Source: Pseudomonadota bacterium (GTDB taxonomy: Bacteria; Desulfobacterota; Syntrophia; Syntrophales; UBA5619). From it: DNA of 5,007 bases. The DNA is taken from NCBI GenBank assembly GCA_018819165.1, contig JAHJQP010000057.1, positions 1 through 5,007 of the forward strand, written 5' to 3'. The notes beneath the pieces are model-generated. The model did no database searches and was not told the DNA's origin. It saw nothing but the letters and a program-made list of their open reading frames with translations. The position numbers and the translations under genes are program-made. Below, piece after piece: positions 1 to 5,007 of the stretch. Each line of letters opens with the position of its first letter. Within the stretch, counting starts at the first letter, position 1.

Positions 1-2237
1 ACCAGCGGCACCCGAAAAAGGTCGGAGGCCAGCGCCTGGGCGATGTAGGCACAGAGCCAGTATCCGATAATAAAGCCCAGGGGGATGGCGATGAGCGTGA
101 TGAGTCCCAGTTCCCCCAGGAGGATATATGAAATTTCGCCCCGCGTGTAGCCCAGCACTCTGAGGCTGGAGAGTTCCCTGCTTCGCTCCGACAAAGCGAT
201 CCTCGCGCTGTTGTAGACGACGCCGAAAGAGATGGAGCAGGCCATCAAGGTGGCGATGAACGTGAAAAAAAGCATCCCTTTGGCCTGCACCTCTTGAAAA
301 TTGCGGATTTCGTTTCGCCTCAGCACGGTCCCGGAAATCCGCGGCATGTGGATAAAGTTCCGATAGAGCTTCTCGCTGTGCAGCGGATCGGTCACCAGAT
401 AGGCGCCGGAGATGGCGTCGCCCTCTCTCATCAAACGGTTGAGTGCCGTGAGATCCATGTAACCCATCACTCCCAGATACAGCTTGACCAGGGCAACGAC
501 CGGCACCTGACGGATCGGCTTCGATCCTTCGAGAACCTCGACCGTCAACAGGTCGCCGGCTTTGACGCCCAGAAAATTGCCCAGGTACTCGTTGAGCACA
601 ATGCCGGAAGGCGGCAGGGATATCGGCTTGAGCTCGGTATCCAACAAAAGATGCAAACGGCTCTCGGGTTCTATTCCATTGATGGCCGTCTTGTAACTGC
701 GGTTGCCGGATCTGAACCGTGCCGGAACCGTCCGGAAGGTCTCCGCGTGATGGACGCCTGGAAGCTCCTTGAGCTCATATACGGCCCTGCGGGAGGTTGG
801 TTCGACGAACGCCACCTTTATATCTTCCTTTTGGGAACGAACAAATTGGACATTGACCATAAAAGCGACGGCATCCTTGAAGAATCCGCTGGAGATCATC
901 GTGGCGCAGGCAACGGCGATTCCGATGATGGAAAGAAACGTTCTCACGGGCTTCCGCTCCACATTACGGACGATGATCCGCGACGGTTGCGTAAGCCAGC
1001 GGCCGATGCCCGTCTTTTCAATGAGCGTGACCCGGTACTGGGCGGGGGGTTCGGGGCGCATCGCCTCGGCAGGCGGCTGCTTGGCGACCCTCCACAGGGC
1101 GTGCATTGTGCCGACAAGAGCCGATGCAATACTGATGAGAACCGCCGTGATGATCACCCAGGGATGCAACGTATAGAGCAGGTGCGGGAAACGGTACACT
1201 TCCATGTAAATGCCGCCCAGCATTTTTCCAAACCAGATACCCGCGGCGATGCCTCCAACCAAGCCGGCAGATATAATCAGAACAACTAACTTCGCGTAAT
1301 GGATGCCGATATCGATATTATTGTAACCGAATGCCTTCAGAGCGGCAATCTGCTCGCGCTGCGTATTGATCGTCCTGCTCATGACGACATTCAACAAGAA
1401 GGCGGCGACACAGATGAAAATGGTGGGGAATATTTCCGAGCTCCTTTGGAGCTGCTTGAATTCCTCATTCAGGAGGCGATGGGATATCTGGTCCTTGCGG
1501 GCATAGGCGCCGAACCCCCCGTATCGCTCAACGATATGATCGAGCTCACCAAGAACATCGTTCAATTTGGCATCCGGATGGAGGGTCAATGCCACGTCAT
1601 TGAACGCGCCGTCCATATCGTACGATTTGCTGAGCGCCTTGCGGCCCATCCAGAGGATGCCGTAGCGTTTGAAATCCGGGCTCATCGCCTCCGGGCGCAT
1701 GATCAGGACGAATTCCGGGGAGAGGGCGATGCCGGTGATCGTCAGCTCCTTCCACTTGCCGTTGATGATCGCCGCAAAGCGATCACCGAGATTGAAACCG
1801 TGCGCCTGGGCAAAGTTTTCATTGATCACCGCCTCATTGTCCTTCGCCGGGTCGGCAAGTCTGCCTCTCTTGATGTAGATGCGATTCAGCAGTGGTTTGC
1901 CGTCATCAGGAATGGAAATGATCTTGCCGGTCACCGGTTCCGGAAACCCGCGAACGTCCAGTTTGACATAAGCGGAAACGCGGGTTTCGACCTGATCGAC
2001 ACCCGGAACCTGTTCCATCTTCTCCTTGAGGCTCTCCGGCGCCCGCTTCAAGTTGATGAACACATCGGCAAAACGATACTCCCGGTAAAACGTGTCTCTG
2101 GTGAGGGACAGGGAATCAATGGTGCTGATGAACATGATAAAGGTCGCCACGCCGCTTATCACGACAAGAGTAATGGCAAAGACCTGGCCTTTCATTCGCC
2201 AGAGATCCCGCCCGAGTTTTCGGTTAAGGGCCTTCAT
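1..2237 (-). CDS. ABC transporter permease with two FtsX modules (3' end beyond window)
   Basis: This is the membrane subunit of an FtsX/MacB-type ABC transporter. Reading the minus strand from the ATG at 2237 gives 745 uninterrupted codons to the window edge with no stop. Module 1: cytoplasmic basic N-terminus, TM1 at about 18-38, a periplasmic domain of about 230 residues, then TM2-TM4 at about 270-290, 317-338 and 361-381, closing with PAEAMRP (389-395). Module 2: TM5 at about 434-455, a periplasmic domain of about 200 residues, TM6 at 656-676 and TM7 at about 707-729; TM8 must lie outside. The modules share the FtsX coupling segment: QIAALKAFGY (296-305) and ELSSLRVLGY (688-697). This duplicated layout resembles E. 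coli YbbP more than the single-module LolC/LolE/MacB. The start lies 4 bases after the ATPase stop, with GGTGAG just upstream, so the two are surely co-translated. Substrate is unknown; lipid, lipoprotein or efflux roles are all possible. The permease identity is secure, the role inferred. Confidence 0.93.
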   Translation of the reverse strand, partial: MKALNRKLGRDLWRMKGQVFAITLVVISGVATFIMFISTIDSLSLTRDTFYREYRFADVFINLKRAPESLKEKMEQVPGVDQVETRVSAYVKLDVRGFPEPVTGKIISIPDDGKPLLNRIYIKRGRLADPAKDNEAVINENFAQAHGFNLGDRFAAIINGKWKELTITGIALSPEFVLIMRPEAMSPDFKRYGILWMGRKALSKSYDMDGAFNDVALTLHPDAKLNDVLGELDHIVERYGGFGAYARKDQISHRLLNEEFKQLQRSSEIFPTIFICVAAFLLNVVMSRTINTQREQIAALKAFGYNNIDIGIHYAKLVVLIISAGLVGGIAAGIWFGKMLGGIYMEVYRFPHLLYTLHPWVIITAVLISIASALVGTMHALWRVAKQPPAEAMRPEPPAQYRVTLIEKTGIGRWLTQPSRIIVRNVERKPVRTFLSIIGIAVACATMISSGFFKDAVAFMVNVQFVRSQKEDIKVAFVEPTSRRAVYELKELPGVHHAETFRTVPARFRSGNRSYKTAINGIEPESRLHLLLDTELKPISLPPSGIVLNEYLGNFLGVKAGDLLTVEVLEGSKPIRQVPVVALVKLYLGVMGYMDLTALNRLMREGDAISGAYLVTDPLHSEKLYRNFIHMPRISGTVLRRNEIRNFQEVQAKGMLFFTFIATLMACSISFGVVYNSARIALSERSRELSSLRVLGYTRGEISYILLGELGLITLIAIPLGFIIGYWLCAYIAQALASDLFRVPL

Positions 2238-2240
2238 TAT

Positions 2241-2246
2241 CTCACC
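2241..2246 (-). promoter_or_regulatory. Ribosome binding site of the permease, overlapping the ATPase stop
   Basis: On the minus strand GGTGAG lies 3 bases before the permease ATG (2237) and contains the TGA stop of the ATPase gene (2242-2244). This arrangement supports translational coupling of the two transporter subunits and fixes the permease start. Confidence 0.6.
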
Positions 2247-2958
2247 ATTGAAGTTCGCCCGGCGATTTTTTCACTGTATTTACCTTTACTTCCGTAATTC
2301 TTCCGTTACTGAGATGGATGACGCGGTCGGCCATTCCGGCGATGTCCGCGTTGTGGGTGATGATCGCGGTCGCCGTACCGAGCTCGCGGTTGATCCTCTC
2401 CAGGGCTTCGAGGACGATGATCCCCGTCTTGGAATCCAGGGCGCCTGTGGGTTCATCGCAGAGCAGTACCTCCGGATTCTTTGAAATGGCGCGGGCGATC
2501 GCCACACGCTGCTGTTCGCCGCCGGAGAGCTGGGCGGGAAAATGGTCGAGGCGCTCAGTCAATCCGACCAGCTCCAGGGCATCTTCCGGGACCATTGGAT
2601 TGCTTGCTATCTCCGTCACGACCGCCACATTCTCCCGTGCGGTGAGGCTGGGAATCAGGTTGTAAAACTGAAAGACAAACCCGACATGGAAGCGGCGATA
2701 GTCGGTCAACTCCTGTTCATTGGCATGGGTCAGGTTCTTGCCGCGGTAGGAGACATCGCCGCCGGTTGCCGTGTCCAGGCCGCCGAGGATGTTCAACAAT
2801 GTCGATTTCCCGCTGCCCGACGGTCCGAGAAGCACGACCAGTTCGCCCGAATAGAGCTCCAGATTTACACCCCGCAGGGCATGCACCTGGACCTCCCCCA
2901 TGTCATATATTTTGGTGAGGTCCCGGACCTGAAAAACAACCTCTCCCGCAGTATTCAT
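2242..2958 (-). CDS. ABC transporter ATP-binding protein (LolD/MacB/YbbA type)
   Basis: ATPase subunit that would power the adjacent FtsX-type permease from the cytoplasmic face. With the chosen start it has 238 residues, normal for the family. Motifs are complete: Walker A GPSGSGKST (45-53), Q-loop FQFYNLIPSLTA with Gln97, signature LSGGEQQR (144-151), Walker B LLCDEP with catalytic Glu169, D-loop ALD (173-175) and switch His202 in ITH. The segment FVFQFYNLIPSLTARENV and the opening VRDLTKIYDMGEVQVHALRG are typical of the LolD/MacB/YbbA group. Three in-frame ATGs exist: 3021 (no convincing Shine-Dalgarno), 2979 (GGGGG far upstream) and 2958 (GGAAGGA close upstream). I chose 2958 because of that site, the family length, and a candidate -10 box at 3011-3016 whose transcript would start downstream of the 3021 ATG. 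The short C-terminal tail (VNTVKKSPGELQW) is not conserved in kind. First gene of the leftward operon. Function class is certain, substrate not. Confidence 0.95.
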   Translation of the reverse strand: MNTAGEVVFQVRDLTKIYDMGEVQVHALRGVNLELYSGELVVLLGPSGSGKSTLLNILGGLDTATGGDVSYRGKNLTHANEQELTDYRRFHVGFVFQFYNLIPSLTARENVAVVTEIASNPMVPEDALELVGLTERLDHFPAQLSGGEQQRVAIARAISKNPEVLLCDEPTGALDSKTGIIVLEALERINRELGTATAIITHNADIAGMADRVIHLSNGRITEVKVNTVKKSPGELQW

Positions 2959-2961
2959 CTG

Positions 2962-2968
2962 TCCTTCC
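2962..2968 (-). promoter_or_regulatory. Ribosome binding site deciding the ATPase start
   Basis: GGAAGGA on the minus strand ends 3 bases before the ATG at 2958. It is the best purine-rich match ahead of any of the three in-frame ATGs of the ATPase gene, although its spacing is on the short side. The alternative starts at 2979 and 3021 would add 7 or 21 residues. Confidence 0.5.
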
Positions 2969-3010
2969 GTTGCGGTCATCGCTTCGGCGCCCCCTGTCGG
3001 AGAAAAACTT

Positions 3011-3040
3011 AGTATATGCATTCAAATGAATTTTGCTATC
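3011..3040 (-). promoter_or_regulatory. Candidate promoter of the leftward ABC transporter operon
   Basis: The minus strand carries TATACT at 3016-3011 (five of six bases of the -10 consensus). A poor -35 match, TAGCAA, lies 16 bases upstream. Transcription would begin near 3004, leaving about 45 bases of leader before the ATG at 2958. The weak -35 suggests low basal activity or need for an activator; this is inference from base matches only. Confidence 0.35.
3020..3031. repeat. Short inverted repeat inside the candidate ABC promoter
   Basis: ATTCA-AA-TGAAT is a perfect 5-base inverted repeat with a 2-base centre. It sits between the proposed -35 and -10 elements of the leftward promoter, a position where a bound regulator would affect transcription. 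A 10-base symmetry in AT-rich DNA can arise by chance, so operator function is only a possibility. Confidence 0.25.
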
Positions 3041-3050
3041 GGTTTATTTT

Positions 3051-3076
3051 GAAAAATCGGCTACAGAAAAATCTGT
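3051..3076. repeat. Direct repeat GAAAAATC plus inverted repeat in the divergent promoter region
   Basis: GAAAAATC occurs at 3051-3058 and again at 3066-3073, a 15-base offset. The second copy is embedded in ACAGA-AAAA-TCTGT (3063-3076), a perfect 5-base inverted repeat. The elements lie upstream of both candidate promoters, where a shared regulator could bind. The region is A/T-rich and each element is short, so chance is a real alternative. Confidence 0.25.
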
Positions 3077-3099
3077 TTACCCCCCTTCTCCTCTTACTA

Positions 3100-3128
3100 T
3101 TGATTTTCACAATTTTTTGTTCTATATA
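3100..3128 (+). promoter_or_regulatory. Sigma70-type promoter for the TatD-family gene
   Basis: TTGATT (3100-3105) is followed after exactly 17 bases by TATATA (3123-3128), four and five matches to the -35 and -10 consensus at ideal spacing in an AT-rich stretch. Transcription would start near 3135, giving a leader of about 50 bases before the ATG at 3186. No structured leader or riboswitch is apparent. Confidence 0.6.
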
Positions 3129-3172
3129 TTTTACCGGAATGACCCGACCCGGAAAAGTCCTCATCCTTTGGT

Positions 3173-3178
3173 AAGAGG
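3173..3178 (+). promoter_or_regulatory. Ribosome binding site deciding the TatD-family start
   Basis: AAGAGG lies 7 bases before the ATG at 3186. The reading frame is open further upstream, to an ATG at 3033, but that 51-residue extension has no Shine-Dalgarno, covers the promoter and does not resemble the family, whose proteins begin right at the DSHAHL motif. Confidence 0.75.
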
Positions 3179-3185
3179 TTTGAAA

Positions 3186-4004
3186 ATGCTCATTGATTCT
3201 CACGCGCATCTGGACGAGCCGTATTTGATGGACAATCTGTCCGCCGTCCTTGAACGGGCCCGCCTGGAGGATGTAAAAAAGGTCGTTACCATCGGTGTGA
3301 CGCCTGCCAGCAGTCGCAAGTGCATGGAGATTGCCGCCCGATACCCGGAAGTTTACGCGACGGTCGGTTATCATCCCCACTGGGCCAAAGGGGCCGGCCC
3401 CGAGCGCCTTACCGAAATCGAAACCCTCGCCCGGGACCCGGCGGTGGCGGCATTGGGCGAAATCGGTCTTGACTTCCATCACTTTCATTCTCCCCGGAAA
3501 CCGCAGTTGGAGCTTTTCCGGAACATGCTGGAAATCGCCTCAACCCTGGGGCTTCCCGTCATCATCCATGATCGAAAGGCCCATGAGGAAGTCTACGACA
3601 TTCTTTTCGAATTCCGTGCACGCCTGACCGGTGGCATCATGCACTGTTTTTCCGGCAACTGGGATCTGGCCCGAAAGTATCTGGACCGGGGATTTTTTCT
3701 CTCCATACCCGGACCGGTGACCTACAGCAGTTCCCATGATTTGAGAGAAGTTGCCCAAAAAGCCCCCCTGGATCAAATCCTCCTTGAGACAGATGCCCCC
3801 TACCTTACTCCGGCGCCCCATAGGGGCAAAAAAAACGAACCTGCCTTTGTCCGTTATACGGCCATGGAAATTGCCAGGATCCGAAACACATCCCTTGAAA
3901 AAATCGCCCGGGTCACCACCGAAAACGTGTTCAACGCCTTTCGAATTCAAGAACTGGAAACCGGTGGCGGCCCCAACCCTGAAACGCACCGGCCCGAACC
4001 CTGA
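3186..4004 (+). CDS. TatD-family metal-dependent hydrolase (putative DNase)
   Basis: A 272-residue protein of the amidohydrolase superfamily, TatD/YcfH branch, cytoplasmic, with a TIM-barrel fold. The expected metal ligands are all visible: His6 and His8 in IDSHAHLD, Glu92 in GEIGLDFH, His128 in VIIHDR, His153 in MHCFSG and Asp203 in LLETDAPYLTP. Further family marks are GYHPHW (61-66) and SPRKPQLELF (102-111). Known members are metal-dependent 3'-5' exonucleases or DNases linked to DNA repair and DNA degradation; the exact substrate of this copy cannot be read from sequence, and the historical Tat-export name does not imply a role in protein export. Length is normal, with a short Gly/Pro-rich tail (about 257-272) after the usual end NVFNAF. 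It has its own promoter, stands alone, diverges from the ABC operon and converges on the MBL gene. Which paralogue type it corresponds to (TatD, YcfH or YjjV) is unresolved, so no symbol is given. Confidence 0.95.
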   Translation: MLIDSHAHLDEPYLMDNLSAVLERARLEDVKKVVTIGVTPASSRKCMEIAARYPEVYATVGYHPHWAKGAGPERLTEIETLARDPAVAALGEIGLDFHHFHSPRKPQLELFRNMLEIASTLGLPVIIHDRKAHEEVYDILFEFRARLTGGIMHCFSGNWDLARKYLDRGFFLSIPGPVTYSSSHDLREVAQKAPLDQILLETDAPYLTPAPHRGKKNEPAFVRYTAMEIARIRNTSLEKIARVTTENVFNAFRIQELETGGGPNPETHRPEP

Positions 4005-4044
4005 TGGGGGCCATTTGCCAAAGATTGGATGACGGTTTGTTCGC

Positions 4045-4950
4045 TTAATCCACTTTTTCCTGAAGGGCGTTTTTGATCATTCCCCGGGAGATGTAGAACA
4101 TGACTTCATCCGGAAGAAAGGTAAAGCCCGACTTGTCCAGCCAGTCCCGGGCCATCCGGTGCGCTACCGCATCGGGATCTTTTTCCCCCTCGAGTTCTTC
4201 CTGAATGAAACGTTTGAAGGCCAGGGTCGATCGGATGCCTCGGCCCAGGAGGTCTTTCGCATCGACTCCGGTAACCGCACCGTAGTGCTCCCATCCGCAA
4301 AGAGAAACTTCAAGGGGTTCCAGCTTTTTGAGGCTTTTAATATACTGAATGAAGCTTTCGGTGGCCGTGGACAGAAATTCACTGCCGTCACCCACCGGAA
4401 AGCAGAGGGAATCACCAGGGAAAAGCCATTTTCGGGATGCCTCATAGAGGGTCGCCGCACACCGGCTGTGCCCCGGGGTTTCGTACACATCAAAGCGGAC
4501 GTTGTTCCCCAGATCGATTTGGTCTCCTTCCTTGAGAGACCTGTGCACGGGCATTTCATCAAAACCAAGGGAAACTCCGTCGTATTCCATGGAAAGCCCC
4601 ATGGCTTCCATCACCTTGCAACTGAAGGTCCTCATGTTTTTAAGCGCCTTTTCCATTCCAAAAATTTCTGCAACACCCCGGGAAGCGAGAACCTGAATCC
4701 AGGGGTATCGTTTTCTCAGATAGGGAACAGCACCGCAGTGATCATAATGGGAATGGCTGACCCAGACGTAGGCAACCCGATCCATCTCGATGCCGTATTT
4801 GCGGATCTGCCGATCCAGTTCCGGCACCATCCACTGGCCGCCGCCCCCGATTAACATGTACCGGTCCGCCTTGACCAGATACATGGTGGTTTTATGGGTT
4901 CCCAGAAAGACCAGCCGGTCGTCGATTTCACCTGTTTCTTTTATCCACAT
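4045..4950 (-). CDS. Metallo-beta-lactamase-fold hydrolase
   Basis: A 301-residue cytoplasmic protein (no signal peptide or membrane segment) with the complete binuclear metal site of the MBL superfamily: His66, His68, Asp70 and His71 in SHSHYDH, His161 in TPGHS, Asp180 in FPGDS and His222 in GWEHYG. The spacing between the HxHxDH motif and the second His (90 residues) leaves room for a mostly helical insertion at about 93-135. The region after residue 225 is predominantly helical and charged and may close the active site, as accessory C-terminal domains do in many MBL hydrolases. The strand that often carries a conserved Asp-Thr/Ser-Gly reads LIGGGGQW (33-40) instead. Plausible activities include thioesterase, lactonase or phosphodiesterase, but none can be assigned. 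The ATG at 4950 is preferred over an upstream in-frame TTG at 4989 because GGTGGAG precedes it at good spacing. It converges with the TatD-family gene, so the two are not an operon. Confidence 0.93.
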   Translation of the reverse strand: MWIKETGEIDDRLVFLGTHKTTMYLVKADRYMLIGGGGQWMVPELDRQIRKYGIEMDRVAYVWVSHSHYDHCGAVPYLRKRYPWIQVLASRGVAEIFGMEKALKNMRTFSCKVMEAMGLSMEYDGVSLGFDEMPVHRSLKEGDQIDLGNNVRFDVYETPGHSRCAATLYEASRKWLFPGDSLCFPVGDGSEFLSTATESFIQYIKSLKKLEPLEVSLCGWEHYGAVTGVDAKDLLGRGIRSTLAFKRFIQEELEGEKDPDAVAHRMARDWLDKSGFTFLPDEVMFYISRGMIKNALQEKVD

Positions 4951-4957
4951 GATATCT

Positions 4958-4965
4958 TCTCCACC
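4958..4965 (-). promoter_or_regulatory. Ribosome binding site of the MBL-fold hydrolase
   Basis: GGTGGAGA on the minus strand lies 7 bases before the ATG at 4950 and decides this start over the upstream TTG at 4989. No promoter with acceptable spacing is visible in the remaining bases to the window edge, so it probably lies beyond 5007. Confidence 0.65.
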
Positions 4966-5007
4966 CTGATAGGAGGCCCGGAATGTCAAGAGATTAAAAC
5001 ATTTTTC

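Noticed and set aside
294..2297. Two long plus-strand open frames (294-1289 and 1299-2297, 331 and 332 codons) opposite the permease gene
   Set aside because: Their translations look like no known family, lack ordered hydrophobic or motif structure and have no convincing ribosome binding sites. The opposite strand encodes a clear FtsX permease without interruption, so they are antisense shadows of its codon bias.
3033..3185. N-terminal extension of the TatD-family frame back to an ATG at 3033
   Set aside because: No Shine-Dalgarno precedes it, it spans the promoter, and family members begin directly at the DSHAHL motif, which matches the ATG at 3186.
4005..4044. Possible bidirectional terminator between the convergent TatD-family and MBL genes
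   Set aside because: Only tiny stems are present (CCAA-AGA-TTGG at 4018-4028, and GGC/GCC around 4009-4019) without a T-tract, so no intrinsic terminator can be supported.
4984..4989. TTGACA on the minus strand, a perfect -35 hexamer upstream of the MBL gene
   Set aside because: The only -10-like hexamer nearby (TATCAG) is 12 bases away, too close for sigma70, and nothing suitable stands at 16-18 bases.
1..5007. Search for CRISPR arrays, tRNA/rRNA genes, insertion sequences, phage or defence genes
   Set aside because: No regularly spaced repeats, no cloverleaf or rRNA-like stretches, no transposase or integrase motifs were seen; nearly all DNA is accounted for by the four genes and one divergent promoter region.

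Overview
The window is ordinary, well-packed bacterial chromosome, moderately GC-rich in genes with an AT-rich divergent promoter region. I read four protein-coding genes and no RNA gene, mobile element, CRISPR array or long repeat. Gene style (FtsX-type transporter operon, TatD-family hydrolase, stand-alone metallo-beta-lactamase-fold hydrolase) and codon use fit a Gram-negative anaerobe of the Desulfobacterota/Deltaproteobacteria type. That placement is an impression from protein character, not something the sequence proves.

Left half (minus strand, 1-2958): a two-gene transporter operon reading leftwards. An ATP-binding protein of the LolD/MacB/YbbA type comes first, followed 4 bases later by a large permease with two FtsX modules. 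The permease runs off the left edge before its last expected membrane helix, so its stop and any further gene (such transporters often have a periplasmic adaptor gene next door) are outside the window. Together they would form an inner-membrane 'mechanotransmission' ABC complex that works on a periplasmic or lipid substrate rather than a classic import channel. The substrate cannot be read from sequence.

Middle (about 2959-3185): a divergent intergenic region of about 225 bases. It holds a good sigma70-type promoter for the rightward gene, a weaker candidate for the leftward operon, and short symmetric elements that might be operators.

Right half: a TatD-family metal-dependent hydrolase on the plus strand (3186-4004) with a complete set of metal ligands. 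It faces a metallo-beta-lactamase-fold hydrolase on the minus strand (4045-4950), separated by a 40-base convergent gap without a clear terminator. The MBL gene's promoter probably lies at or beyond the right edge.

No novel multi-gene system is evident. The points most worth a second look are the substrate-unknown FtsX transporter, the MBL protein with an unusual glycine-rich N-terminal strand and helical C-terminal region, and the symmetric elements in the divergent promoter region.
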